Shown piece after piece: positions 1-11,205 of a DNA stretch of 64,000 nucleotides. Under the pieces are notes generated by a model, which was given only the letters and a program-made list of their open reading frames with translations, was not told where the DNA came from and made no database searches. The position numbers were made by a program, and so were the translations under genes. Source of the DNA: Lojkania enalia (taxonomy: Eukaryota; Ascomycota; Dothideomycetes; Pleosporales). The stretch lies in NCBI GenBank assembly GCA_010094045.1, contig ML986584.1:124001-188000 (forward strand), written 5' to 3'. The number at the start of each line of letters is the position of its first letter. Within the stretch, counting starts at the first letter, position 1.

Positions 1-1299
1 GGATAGGATAGGATAGGATAGTTATAAGGCTCTAAACCAACCTTGTGAATGGTTGAGTATGCGGCGATTAAGGGCGCGGAATCGCGCATTTGGTATCCAT
101 CTCATTTCATCTATGGTCTCCTAGATTACATGCCGTACCTACTGTCCATTTTCCAGTTCTTCTAACCGCAAAACCCGCAGCACTCCTAGCCCACTGCTCT
201 AGCCTAAAGGAGCACTTGCGCGCGCCATCAAAGAACGCCATAAAAGAGCGCCATGATCGAAGCGGACGGGAACGGGCTCGGACTTAGAGTCGGACAGCGA
301 GGGATGTTGGATGCGCACATCACGGCTCCGATCCCTCCAACGTGGTCGCTGATCAGACGGACTAGCCTATCATGACCGAACAGATCGTCACTCTACTTCG
401 TACCGCAGAAATCGGACATATGTACAGCAGTGTGTATGCATGTGTAAAATTAGTAGCCACAGGGCGTAAGCAAAATAAGATTTCTCGCGCGTAACCTCGT
501 TGTTCCCTTCTCTTCCCTTTCCTCCCCTTTCTCTGTCCCGTCCCATCCCATCTCATCTCACACCTTGGCCTCCCGCGTAGGATTCGTCGGCATTACCCGC
601 CCGCATCATTTGGAAATCTGCTAGGATTATTAGTTTTAGCCAGCCACGTACATAACAAATACGGGCTCGGCTTGGGCTGAAGAAGCACATGAACTAAGAG
701 TGGACAGGAAGGAGAGAGGAGGGAGGGTAGGGGTAAGCGATGATCGCCGGATCGGGGATGGTGACGTGCAGGGGTTTGGGGGACTGACGGGTTGGGAAGG
801 TGGCGGGGAGGGGGTCGAGGAGGGCACGTGAATGTGGGATGCCGAGGTTCACGAGAAAGGGAGGAGAGGTGCTTGGGGAAACGGATAGTGTGGGAGGCGG
901 GGGGGTCTTTTTGTATCTATCTGGCTTTGATGGCAGATGGTTTGGGGAGAGGACGCTTGCGAGGGGTAGGTTGGGAATAGAGGGAAGTAGTAGGACAGGT
1001 TTCGATTCGGAGATCGAGTATAGATTGAGGAAGTCTTATTGGAAAAAAATCTTGTGGTCGTTTGGTTTGGTTTGGTTTGATTTGGTTCGATTGATGTGAT
1101 GTGAAAAGTAAATGGTGTATCCTAGTTATATGCAAGAAGTCCAAAAGAGCAAATAGGGAACCCACCCCCCCCCCCCCCCCTTACCCCCCGGGTTGCATTA
1201 TCAACCGCACATATATTTTTCCCTCTCCCTCCCCATCCATCCATACCAAACATAGAGAAATATTTATACAAATGCATGCACATCCAAGGTATCTATCTA
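1..1299. other. Intergenic region, left edge
   Basis: No supportable gene. The window opens with four copies of the pentamer GGATA (1-20). A G-rich/GA-rich stretch occupies about 690-1010, a TTTGG-type pentamer repeat lies near 1060-1090, and a 16-C homopolymer sits at 1165-1180. The short open frames here overlap one another on both strands, are low in complexity and resemble no protein family I know. The part next to 1300 is expected to hold the 3' UTR of the esterase, which is transcribed toward it. Confidence 0.6.
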
Positions 1300-3305
1300 T
1301 TAGTACGGCACTTTGCCGCCCATAAGCCCCCACCACGCGCACCTCGCGCCCCGTCCCCCTTCCCACGTCCACCCGTTCGCCAGCTTGAACACGTTGGTTA
1401 CCCCAGGCTCCAGGTAAATGTAGTACTTGAGGTTCTCCGTCACATCGAGGAAATGTGGGGTACCGCCCGTCGTGTTGAGGTCCAGGAACGAGCGGCTCCA
1501 GTCGTTCCACTGCGGCCACTTGATGTTACCGCCGCCATATGACACGGGGACCGTGGCGTTGGATTTTGTGCCTTTGGCATCTGCTACCGAGATGATGGGC
1601 GAGTCCTTGGTGATGAAGTTGCCCCAGATCTTCTGGAACGCGTGCTTGAAGTCGTCGCCGGGCGTGGCCTGACCCTTGGACCAATACGCATTGAGGTCGA
1701 AGCCGTGGTAGGACGGCGGCGCGCTGAACTGGTACTTCCAGGCCTGCGGAAAGGCCGAGGCCAGCCAGTATGATGGGCAGTCGAAGGTCGATTCCGCAAA
1801 CACATTGAACACGCGCTGTTGCTGGCCCGTTGCGAAGCCGGATTGGTTTACCGCGGTTGGGTAGCCAGTCCCTGTCGTCTCGAAGAGCGGGTCTGAAGGG
1901 TCGGTGTCCTGATTGTCGCCGTCATAGGAATATATCTGTTCTAGAGTGAATTTGTCTAGGGCGGAGAACTTGGGGAAGGTAGTGGATACGTAGGAGCGGA
2001 ATGCTTGGAGGGTCTTGGAAGTCGGTGGGCTTAGGGGGATGCCTTCGTTGGCGTTGTTGCCAGATAGTATGCGTTTGCCCTTGACGGCTTTTGCGAGGAG
2101 CTGCTGCGTCGGTCGTTGCTGGACAAATGTGCCGTCTGTGACCGGGAGGAAGGCGAAGGTGCCAAAAGGCCCGGCTTCCGAGACTTTGAAGGAGGCGTTC
2201 TGCAGGACTTCGGAATCGGAGGCGCGGAGGCAGGCTAGTCTGTCGTGTGCGGTGCTGCAGCCGGCAGCCGAGGCGAAGTCATTGTAGACTTTGGCCGGTA
2301 CGGCGTCGTTGTAGTTGTACTGGTTTGGAACCCAGGGGCTTGCGGAAATGATCTGCAGAACGCGTCAGCACGTAAAGTCTTCCTTCCTACACGGAGCCCT
2401 TCATGTGCCTACGTTGTTGAAGAGGTTCTCCTTTTGCTTGCCGCCATAGGCCATGGCTTGATACATGACAGCGGCACCGCCGGCGGATTCGCCGCCAATC
2501 GTGACACGAGAGGGATCGCCGCCGAAATTTTTAATGTACTTCTGCACCCACTGCAGGGCGAAGTTCATATCGAGCAAACCGGCATTCGGCGTCCCGTTCT
2601 CCTTGACGTCTTTGCCGGCCAAGAACCCGAATGCTCCAAGGCGGTACTGGATCAGGACTGTGATGAAGTTGTTGTTGTTCGCGGCCTGGAGTTCTGTGGG
2701 ATCGTTGCCAGCGCCGAACAGGCCATAGCCTCCGCCATCTAGAGCAAAAAAGAAAGCATTAGATATCAACTACAATTTGACGTTGAGAATGTATGTTATC
2801 TAGGGAAGCTTACGGATCCAGAGGAAGACGGGCAGCTTCTTTGCGCCGGGCGGCGCATACACATTGAGGAACAAGCAATCCTCATTGCCCAAGCGCGAGC
2901 CGAAGCCATAGTCAGAGGGCACCTCGGCGGATGCGCCCGTCTGCGGACACAGCGGGGGATCTTGGGTTGCCGGGATTGTCGCGCTCCTGTTCGTTGGTGG
3001 CGATTGAGGAGCACGCCATCTGAGGTCTCCCACCGGCGGGGCGGCGTAGCGGATTCTATGCGATACCGTTAGTCTGGGCGCTCAATGGAAGGGACAGTGA
3101 GACAGATTTACCCCTTGAAGATGTTCATATTGTAATCAGCGCTGAAGGACCCCGCGTAGACCGAGTATCCCAGATCGACCGTGGGCGCCGCCCTCTTCGC
3201 CGCCGCAGGAACCGGCTCCGCGAAGACACCAGATGGGCCATTGTCGAAGCCCGCGAGCAGCGCAATCGCAATCGCGCTCGCCAGAAGACTTGTGACGCGC
3301 TTCAT
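1300..3305 (-). CDS. Secreted type-B carboxylesterase/lipase (alpha/beta hydrolase), 4 exons
   Basis: Predicted to hydrolyse carboxylic ester bonds of lipids or xenobiotic esters outside the cell; the substrate cannot be read from sequence. Exons are 3305-3112, 3055-2814, 2738-2413 and 2352-1300. The introns of 56, 75 and 60 bp are GT..AG and keep the frame, giving 604 residues. The ATG at 3305 starts a hydrophobic signal peptide (MKRVTSLLASAIAIALLAG), followed by a Lys-Arg near residue 40 that suits Kex2 processing. Family marks in order: a GIRYAAPPVGDLRW block, the EDCLFLNVY motif, oxyanion-hole HGGG at 146-149 (created only when intron 2 is removed), nucleophile Ser230 in GESAGG, acid Glu357 in NNANEG, and base His470 in YHGFDL. 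The full triad is present and the length is normal for the family. It is the outermost gene and its nearest neighbour is the distant transcription factor, so the context says little. Confidence 0.93.
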
Positions 3306-5150
3306 GGCTGGCGCTGGCTTTGACTTTTGGAGCTGCGCGCGCGGGTGTGGGTGGCAGCTTGACGGGACCCAGAAGCCAGGGAAGCCGGCAGTAAAGTATT
3401 CGGCGGATCCAGGTACGCGGGATGGTAGCACACCTTATTAAACGCATGCGGGCATCTTGGCAGGGCCATCCGCCGTCTTTCGTTTGCTTGCACTGTTCAT
3501 ACTTAGCAGATGGATATGTAGGTATCCATGTTCGACCAAGTATCGACTATTACCAAGACGAGAAGCGCGGCTTCGATGGCGTTTTCTAGACAGAAGACAA
3601 CGGGCTAGCCTCGTCGACGCACCCGGTACAATATATATGGCGGTCCCCTGAGCGGATAATGCAGATTATTATAAGGATAATGATACATAATGATAACATC
3701 GCCGCGCAGCCGCCTACGGGGGGGCACAGGCCAGATGAATTTCCGCGCGGAGGACTGGCGGGCGTTCCGAGCAAGCCGCTCCCTGCTTTTGACGGAACGA
3801 CTAATGAACACGCGCCTTGCGCCTCCATACGTACATGCATACGATATGTAGTATAGTATACAGTAGCATGAGTTTTCGGTCGTCAGATGGCGCGACTATT
3901 GGACGCCCGTCAGCGGGCGTTTCTTTCAGCGGTTCCCAGACCGCACGGAAAGCAAGCCCACGCCTTTTCAACCGTTGGGTTTTGACCCTAGAAGAAAAAA
4001 AAAAAAAACAGTCAGGCTCTCGATTCGCCGCATCGCATTCTAAATTATATTTAGGCCTGGGGCAAGAAGAAGAGGTTCCTGCACGCACACCATCCCCCCC
4101 CGTTCGTATGTCGAGATTGGCACCCTCTGACCCCTCGTCCCCGGTCGCAATCGATAGTCCGGCTCCTCTAGACTCTATATTACAGACACGCGGGAGAATA
4201 TGGAGTAAAGTCGATGGGGAAAAAAACCAGCATTGCGCATACGAGCGTCCCGACGATGCAAGTGCGAGTCCGGAGCCCCGGCCGCTGGATCCAGGACCCG
4301 GTTGTCCATCACCCGATGTTGCTTTGATTCTGGCGCATCCGGGGCGCTGGGGCCAATGGGCCATGTTCACCCATGCGGAGGAATGACTCGACCAACGTTC
4401 TCCAGTTTTGCATTGTATATTTTCATTGCATAACCGCAGGATTTGCCTCTTCAATCAACGAGTGGAACACGTGCCCGGAGGTAGAGGTATACCGCATCAC
4501 ATGTCCAGGTCTATGGGAAGAAATCTGCCTCCTCCTGCGTCGACGACAGCTCGCTTGCGTATGCCGACTGCTGTGGCGCATTGGCGAGTCCGAATTCGTG
4601 CTTACCCTTGCTGCATACGGTTCTTGCAGGACACAGCGTGGGAGGTAAATAAGATCATGTCAGGTCATCGCGTGGCTGCATGTCTACGTCCGGAGAATGG
4701 GAGGACGACGGGCAGGCGAGGTAGCCAAGCCCGCTATTGTGGCGCGCGCGTGTTAAGTACATGTATGTACGACAGGCTATTCGTGTCGGCAGCTATGCTT
4801 TGAAGTTATTCTAGGCTAAAATACCTATACACGACGCTGTTGGACTTTCGTGTAGGATGTGATAGGGAAACTTTTAAGGCAGGGTAGCCCCTGATGCCAC
4901 TGATCGGCATGTCACAACATGAGCTTGGTCCCTCGATTGGATACGCTCGTACGGGTTAAGAGATGCTAATAAGCTTAATTGGACAGCAAATAGCCTTATA
5001 CAAACCACGTTGATGTCGTAAGTGCGCGTTCTCCGGCACAATCATCAGTTCCGGCTATTGGCCCCTTTTCAAGCGGCGTGCAATACGGGATATAAACTTT
5101 CAAAGACACTCGCCGACCCTGCCGTAACATTGTATCCCACTCCACTAGAA
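3306..5150. other. Intergenic region between esterase and small ORF
   Basis: About 1.8 kb with no convincing gene. Long open frames occur on both strands around 3800-4450, but they read through an A-homopolymer near 3988-4007, overlap one another antisense and match no known family. The part just above 3305 should hold the esterase promoter. I see no clear TATA element that can be assigned to it. Confidence 0.5.
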
Positions 5151-5500
5151 ATGGCCTCTGAGGAACTCACTCAACATACATATTTCAATGACAAGCACCT
5201 GATGGTGAGCAGTCGTATGAAAATGCTCCGTCTTTGTTGTGTACGTCTTCGTAGCGGATCGCTATATTAGTCTGTTTCTGTAATCTTAACTCATGCCAGA
5301 CTGGCTTGATATTGCCTCTAATACTGCTTGGGCTTAATATCTTCCGAATGGTACTCATTTTCTGCGTGCCCCTACGCCTCTATAATACTAAAGCTATTAT
5401 GAAGAATGCCTGGCCTGATCTGGCAAGCGTTCCAACCCACGAAGATCACCCGTACAGGCTATTGAAGTCTGCCAAGATAACAATGGCCTATAGCTCTTAA
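5151..5500 (+). CDS. Hypothetical small spliced ORF with one membrane segment (weak)
   Basis: Two open segments join in frame across a plausible 95-bp intron (5205-5299, GTGAGC..CCAG, with CTTAAC before the acceptor). Exon 1 (5151-5204) has an ATG and 18 codons. Exon 2 (5300-5500) ends at TAA. The 84-residue product has a hydrophobic stretch (LILPLILLGLNIF) at about residues 20-33, typical of a single membrane span, then a polar tail. I do not recognise it. It may equally be a decayed fragment of a larger membrane protein or a chance frame. Transcript evidence would be needed to accept it. Confidence 0.22.
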
Positions 5501-6095
5501 CAGAGGAATCAATGAGATATTTCCTGGAAACTCGGTCTCCCAGACGAGGGTTTCCAAGCGGAGCATTGGCTTTGAGCGCACCGCCGATAGTGCAAAGCAC
5601 AATTACCTACTTAAAAACTAATATCGTGATACCTATTTTTGCCAAATTCGTAGGCGTTGCTGGTATCTATGTAGTGCATTCATAGTAGATCAAGGTAGGC
5701 AAGGTAGGCAAGGTTGGAGGCTGAGTTATAGATAAAGACTTGGGCTTATTGCTATGGTTGGCATACCCGTTTGGGCCAACCGAAGGATGTGGATCCTACC
5801 CCGCCCAGGCAGACCAATGTCAACGACACTTTATACAGCACAGCAACGGGCTGTTAGCCGGACAATTATGAGTAGGAATTAACGCCCATCTTCCCGTTCG
5901 CTAGGGGGTAATATTTCGCCGAAAAATTTCTCAACCGAGTTCCCAACACGTTTCTATCCGATCCCCACTAACCTTCTCGAACGTCAACCACTCTATTAGA
6001 GAGCACGACCCCTGCTCCCCCAGAGGCCACGACGTGATTCGCCCCGGCTTGTTCAATTCTATACCTAAATTCGAATCTAGGCCCTCGCCATCCCA
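5501..6095. promoter_or_regulatory. Upstream region of the Zn2Cys6 regulator
   Basis: No gene seen. It should hold the promoter and 5' UTR of the transcription factor starting at 6096. A short tandem AGGCAAGGT-type repeat lies near 5694-5714. The last 150 bases are pyrimidine-rich, as is common ahead of fungal start codons. No specific operator can be named. Confidence 0.35.
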
Positions 6096-8083
6096 ATGCC
6101 ATGGTATTAGATCGATGATCTCCGATTTCCTACCCCGCTGACCTCACAACCTCGCTAGCAATCGCTGCCGCATTCGTCATTATCGGTGTAAGAGTCCAAG
6201 TGAACCTCCCTTGAATTCCATTGGCTCATTGTTCGCAAGGTGATGGAAAGCAACCAAAATGTGGACGATGCAAGCAAGCAAATCAGGATTGTATATATGA
6301 GACGGGCCGGCGATTCAGGCGGTCATCCATTCAAGAAACCTTTAGCGAGTCGCAGCCGTGGGTATCGGTGCCCCCAAAAAGTATGAAGCATCTTCGTATT
6401 GCATGTACCTACTGAATATCGCCTTCAGTACAATTTCTAGATGAGTCTCATGAAATCCGGGCCTCCTACGATTCTGAGCATTCGCTATTCGAAAATACGG
6501 CAACAGCGCCGGGGATGCCCCCGGATTCGCCATCGGCCTTCAATGACATAAATCAGATGGAAACCCCTCCCACCTCTGTCATCAGTCCAACCGAAGGCTT
6601 GACGGTCCTTTCATTGCTCAACTCTGACTCTCCCACGTATCCACAGCACCAGTCACTACCGGAACCAATGGCAAGGTACCCCCCGGAAGCCCTACCTGTG
6701 CCCTTACGGTCGAATCAATCTCATCCTTTCGTATACCAACAGAAGCCCGGCGCTCCGGTATTGTGGCCATTGGAGAATGAGCAAGAAGCTATGCTGTTGC
6801 AGCACTACCTAGATCACGTGGCCCTCTTTGTACATATCCCATTCTACCGGTCAATCTAATGTCTGACCAGGATAATAGTTTGATATGATGGATGACCAGC
6901 GACATTTTGCTAGCCATGTGGTTCAACGAGCCAAGAAAAATAGTACTTTAATGAATGCCATTCTCGCCCTATCCGCCCGGCAGCTGAGTCGAACGACAAG
7001 TTTTGATCCATATATCGCTGACGCCTACTACCAGCGATGCTTTGAAACATTAATTCCGGCCCTGAATGATAGTGTCGCTATTCAGGAAGAATCACTGTTA
7101 GCGGCAACAATTATCTTACGTCTATTAGAGGAAATGAATAGTGCGTGCATCCCTCGCCGGCCTTTGGCATTGCTCACAGCTGCCAGTATCAATTATTGGT
7201 TCTGATCCGCAAGGTCATTTGTTCGGCACACAAGCCATTATCCGCGCCGCCGAAAAGCAATATGCTGATACAACCGGCCCGAGCTTCAGACAAGCCATCT
7301 ACTGGGCTGCGTTTCGTCAAGAGCTCTGGATATCCCTGATGACGCAGCGTCCCTTCCAGCTGCATATCTTTCCCGCTGATCGCTCGCTAAGCCCGGCAAA
7401 CGACTCTATCTGGGCTACCCGTACAATAGCCCATCTTGGAGACGTCTGTAATTTTGTCTTCGGCGAGGAAAGACACAGCGTTGCTAGATACGGCCAATTG
7501 GTAGACGAAAATACAGCCTGGAGACACCGCAGGCCAGATAGCTTCGATCCTTTCTATTACAAGCGAGATAGGGATGGAAGTGGAAGAAATTTCCCAGATA
7601 TTAGATTCCATGAGAAAATGCATGTTATGGGCAAGCAGTACAACACCCTTGCGCACGTCCTGTTGGTAGTGCATGACCCTACCATGCCTCAACTTAGCCC
7701 GTTGCATAAGCAATCACGAGCAGTCATTGACGTGAGTAGGTATCTCGATCTTGAAATTCCGAAGCTAAGATTATACCACAGAAGACGGTCCAAGAGGATG
7801 TTCGTGCACTATGTGGCGTCGCACAATCAAATGCAAAGGTGTTCCCTTCGAAGTTCGTCGCCTGTTTTGCAATATCTCTAGGTGCTTTCCCAATTTCTAT
7901 TCTTTCTTCTCTCGTGTAGTTTATATCGCTCACGAATTTGATACAGTGGGCGATCGATTTAGCAATCGCGAAGACCAAAAACGACTCCACGATATGCTCA
8001 TTCAAACAGAAGCACTTCACGGCTTTCCGCCTACGGCGACCATACATCAACTCGAAGAAGCTTGGGGATGGGGTGTCCACTAA
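6096..8083 (+). CDS. Zn2Cys6 fungal transcription factor with C-terminal fungal-specific TF domain, 8 exons
   Basis: Nuclear DNA-binding regulator of the binuclear zinc cluster class; its target pathway is unknown. Exons proposed here: 6096-6103, 6159-6187, 6240-6380, 6441-6829, 6879-7140, 7187-7731, 7782-7881 and 7947-8083. All introns are GT..AG and 46-65 bp, and the joined frame is 1,611 nt (536 aa). The zinc cluster is residues 3-30, C-x2-C-x6-C-x6-C-x2-C-x6-C; it includes RCDGKQPKCGRCKQ and ends in CIYE. The first Cys codon exists only if the 8-nt first exon is spliced to 6159; without it, an in-frame TGA at 6139 and a Ser replace it. The middle and C-terminal parts (LLQHYLDHVALFFDMMDDQR, GSDPQGHLFGTQA, VGDRFSNREDQ, EEAWGW) fit the Fungal_trans_2-type domain. 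The basic position after CRIR is His where Lys is usual. Confidence is high for the family and moderate for exon 1. Confidence 0.87.
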
Positions 8084-8283
8084 ACGTTATATTGTTTATA
8101 CATCTTCTAGGCTGTAGCTCATCCAAGAGACTGTCGGGGACCAGATATGTTTCAAATTGCACAAGCTTCGGCGGTATGTCCCTTGCATTGCTCAAGCAAG
8201 GGCTTGCAAGACATATATAGTACAGTAGCTGCGTCACTTGGCCAGCTCGAGAATTATTCCTACTTAGTCCTTAGCAGCTAATT

Positions 8284-9348
8284 TCAACGACGTCGGCCAC
8301 CGAATGCTCTATGGCGTCCTCCATCATGGTCACCGTCACCCATTCCACCTCGTTGCTCTTCACCCCGTCCTCTATCTCGCTCTCTATCACGCTCTCGACC
8401 ACGTTCTCGGCCATGCTCTCTATTACGTCTTCTCTCCGCTCTTCTTGGCAATATAAGTAGCTGGTCTGGCTCCAACGAACCCGATTTACCCTCAAACGTA
8501 CTTTCTAAACGTTTAACAAGCGCAGCAGCACCTATACGTTCTTGGTAGTTACTCTTCATACAGTACCGAATTGCCATGTTCAACTTGCTCGAATATTCCT
8601 CACCCGCTGCTTGGTCCTTATCAAAATGTTGCCATGTCTGCTTCAAGCGACAGAGGCAAGCCATGACCCCGCCGACTTGGTATACGTCGCTTTTTTTGTT
8701 CAGCAATGGCGCTTCTGGAGGTGCGAATTCAGGAGTGTACCGCGATGCAAAACGGGGATCGACAACTCCATTCTCGATTAGACACGCGCTAATAGCGCAG
8801 CCAAAGTCGCCGAGTTTTAGAATAACCTCGCCGTCCTGTGTTCCGTTTTCGATCCGCGATAAGAAAACATTTGCCGGCTTGATATCCCGGTGGTAGACGG
8901 CATTCCAGAGGCTTCTAGCTTCCCGATCGTTAAGACTTGGACCACAGTGGCAATAAGCGACCGCCTTTGCGAGTTGGATGAACCACCTCCAAATTTGGGA
9001 TTCGCCGATGCTGCGCCCATCCACCGAATGTCGACCTATAAGTTTGTCAAGCGACCCTCCATCGCACATCTCGAGAAATATACTGCCCTGCAATAGATTG
9101 TAGTCGACAAAGACATCGATTATTCTGTTAACATTCGGGTGGTCTAATTGCTGAAGGGCTTCGATTTCCATGTCGGCCAATCTGGTTCGTATGCAATCTG
9201 GATCAAGTCGTTTTTCGATACAGAGCTTCCCATTCTTCCTATCCCGGACTACCGCTATACCTGCGTTCATTCCCCCATTGTCTACATTAAGCCGTTTAAT
9301 GAACTCGAATCGCGACCCGCTACTGCTACCAGGATTATTGCGAAGCAT
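8284..9348 (-). CDS. NEK-like serine/threonine protein kinase, paralogue 1
   Basis: Predicted cytosolic protein kinase; substrates unknown. The start is the ATG at 9348 (MLRNNPGSSS); the frame stays open upstream but is hydrophobic and unlike a kinase. The product is 354 aa from a single exon. Visible motifs: a glycine loop replaced by DNGGMNAGIAVV (23-34), ATP-anchoring Lys46 in CIEKRL, hinge FLEMCDGGSLDKL, catalytic HRDIKPANVFL (153-163), DFG at 181-183 and APPE at 209-212, so the catalytic residues are complete. The C-terminal 60 or so residues are a low-complexity Arg-Glu/Arg-Asp/Gly-Arg tail unlike any in the sister kinase. It converges with the transcription factor gene (200 bp between stops). 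It is closely related to the gene at 11945-12787 and to the decayed copy between them, a local duplication family. NEK-like is the nearest fit by eye, not a firm subfamily. Confidence 0.87.
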   Translation of the reverse strand: MLRNNPGSSSGSRFEFIKRLNVDNGGMNAGIAVVRDRKNGKLCIEKRLDPDCIRTRLADMEIEALQQLDHPNVNRIIDVFVDYNLLQGSIFLEMCDGGSLDKLIGRHSVDGRSIGESQIWRWFIQLAKAVAYCHCGPSLNDREARSLWNAVYHRDIKPANVFLSRIENGTQDGEVILKLGDFGCAISACLIENGVVDPRFASRYTPEFAPPEAPLLNKKSDVYQVGGVMACLCRLKQTWQHFDKDQAAGEEYSSKLNMAIRYCMKSNYQERIGAAALVKRLESTFEGKSGSLEPDQLLILPRRAERRRNREHGRERGRERDRERDRGRGEEQRGGMGDGDHDGGRHRAFGGRRR

Positions 9349-9903
9349 GTTTGCTCTGGATATGATTTGTTTGACGTAGGATCTCTGGAGAAGGAGCCGT
9401 TGATGCAAGAGAACGAAGTAGAAAATATGCTGCACCATCACCTTTCTACGTCAATTCAAAAATTTGTATCAACCAGAACTCTATTCAATCCAACCATTCA
9501 TGCCGCGCTCACAATGGGGAATAAGTTTCTTTGTTTGCTCCAGTTCGCAACTACACGTTTGACAACAAAATCCGCCGCGACTTTATGGGTAGTCGATCAA
9601 GACCTTCATTGCCACAAATCTTGAAGTACTAGCATATACATGTATCCAAAGTTGTGATGTTATTTTACTACTTATCAGACTACAAAGGGAGGAGAAATGC
9701 GCTCGTTAGAGATATAGACCTTTGTTCTATGTCAAGTGCCATACTTTTCCTAGTAAAGATCGCCCCAGAGCAATGATAGAATGTAGTAGCCCAGTTTGGT
9801 TTTACCCTTTCTCCACCCACAATATACACTTACAAAAAAATGATATGACAAATCCAGTTTCTTGTCCATCTTTAATGCATATCTAGCCATTGCCAATGTT
9901 CAT
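9349..9903. promoter_or_regulatory. Upstream region of kinase 1
   Basis: Holds the presumed promoter of the minus-strand kinase starting at 9348. An open frame overlapping on the plus strand (to 9624) has no family resemblance and runs antisense into the kinase. I can name no regulatory motif. An AT-richer stretch lies at about 9640-9890. Confidence 0.35.
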
Positions 9904-10266
9904 TCAATAGAATCTTCTGCCCCGAAAGACAAAACACGTGTACGGCCACTTCCTACCGGTAACCCTGAGGCCTACTAACAGTTTTAGGGAGTCGACGTGT
10001 TGGACTCTCTCCCCTTCTATGCCTGCTACCACGTCATTTGTACATAAAACCAGACGGACAACGCCCATTAGATTCATGTCTTCGACGTCCACGTGATGGT
10101 CTATCATGTCTTTCCCGTAATTGTGATTGTATTCTTGATGGCGAATTAGAATCAGACTGAGGTAGCCACCGCTTCCCCTCAGGTAGTACGGCCCAACATC
10201 ATCTTTCAAGACATTTAAATCTTCAAGCCTACTCTTTAGATACAGCAAGAGATCCCAAGCACCATG
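9904..10266 (-). pseudogene. Open frame without ATG, possibly the C-terminal part of the decayed kinase
   Basis: An open frame of about 120 codons begins just after a TGA (10267-10269 region) and ends at 9904. Its first in-frame ATG is far inside, so it does not look like an independent gene. It reads HGAWDLLLYLKSRLEDL at its start and then a mixed polar sequence that I do not recognise. It lies directly downstream of the decayed kinase copy on the same strand, so the simplest view is that it is the tail of that gene, cut off by stops. It could also be a chance frame. Confidence 0.3.
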
Positions 10267-10309
10267 TCACTTTTGCACTTCCACATGTATACATCCCTTT
10301 AAGATAAGG

Positions 10310-11205
10310 TGAAGTTCTTGCGAGTAACTCTCTCTCGGAAGAGGCGGTCGATCCAATCTGCTCTCCGATTGCACGAAGTCCTGTCGTTCACCTTAGACGA
10401 GCTTGCACATGCATACTATGGCAGCCCCCAACCGATACACATCGCTAGGGCCTGTCCATCGGGGATGCTCAGCACTTTAAGGACTAGGATGTAGTCCATG
10501 TGATATGCGCGACGCCTCTGCCTCTCAAAATCCACTCGATATCGAGGCCCCGAGACCGCACGGCTTTGCAACCACTAGTCTATCACGACCTTCGTCTTCC
10601 CACGTCAGAAAAATGTTATCCTGCTCTATATTCCGGTGGTATATTGGCTTCCACTTCTTGCCCGCCACTGTTTAGTGCCTTCTGCCGGCCCTTCGTGGCA
10701 ATACTTCAGCGCATCAGCCAGTTCCATACAAACCCCCCACCAAAGCATAATTTCTCCTTCCGATAGCGAAGATCAAGTCGTTCAACGAGCCGACCTCGCA
10801 AAACTCCAAGAACAAGTGCGCTGTAGACGCGTTCGGGTCTGTCATGCTGTGCATATGTTTGTTGATATAAAGATAGTTAAACAAACGAATGTACTTAATC
10901 CCCGACTACGCGGTCTGGTTATCAGCGTCTTCCTTTTTTGAGACCCTTGAGAATGCGATGCTCGTCTACTTCGAGCTTCTTAACTACATATCTATCCTCG
11001 TTTTGGGCATCCCGTTGTTCTTAATGGATTTGGCGTCCTTGAAGTATCGGCAGTCGCAGACTTCTCTCTCCTCTTCTTTGGCGTTGTCGGCGCCATCATT
11101 ATTCTAGATTGTCGCGTCGGGCGTTCTCCAAAATTCGCCTTCATAATAATCCCAGAAATCTTCGGGTCCAGCATTTTCGGTAAAGCCTCTAAGGTAGGAG
11201 ACAAG
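10310..11205 (-). pseudogene. Decayed third paralogue of the NEK-like kinases
   Basis: Kinase pieces appear in the right order on the minus strand but in different frames and broken by stops. They are: an N-lobe KKLEVDEHRILKGLKK (about 10930-10985); a hinge HLFLEFCEVGSLNDLI (about 10780-10830), clearly related to FLEFCDVGSL of kinase 2; MELADALKYCHEGP (about 10690-10735); a catalytic loop YHRNIEQDNIFL, where HRD has become HRN and IKP has become IEQ (about 10610-10645); and the C-lobe GPSDVYRLGAAIVCMCKLV (about 10395-10455). The HRD-to-HRN change is G-to-A on the coding strand, which RIP could cause, but frameshifts are also needed. An acidic stretch (DFWDYYEGEFW) lies upstream at about 11130-11165. 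It is dead as a kinase. Its position between two intact paralogues points to tandem duplication. Confidence 0.8.

Noticed and set aside
1..20. GGATA repeat as a telomere
   Set aside because: Only four copies at an arbitrary window edge; it does not match the usual fungal telomere repeat TTAGGG.
2245..2742. 165-aa plus-strand frame
   Set aside because: It lies antisense to the carboxylesterase exons 3 and 4, whose motifs and splice sites are clear; it is a shadow.
3801..4454. Open frames of 189 aa (plus) and 217 aa (minus) on opposite strands
   Set aside because: They overlap each other antisense, cross an A-homopolymer, are of low complexity and show no domain. They look like chance open frames in moderately GC-rich intergenic DNA.
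6139..6141. Transcription factor as a pseudogene with an early stop
   Set aside because: The TGA lies in a well-formed intron of the proposed model, and all six zinc-cluster cysteines and every downstream exon are intact.
9148..9624. 158-aa plus-strand frame
   Set aside because: Most of it is antisense to the N-terminal part of kinase 1 and it has no recognisable domain.
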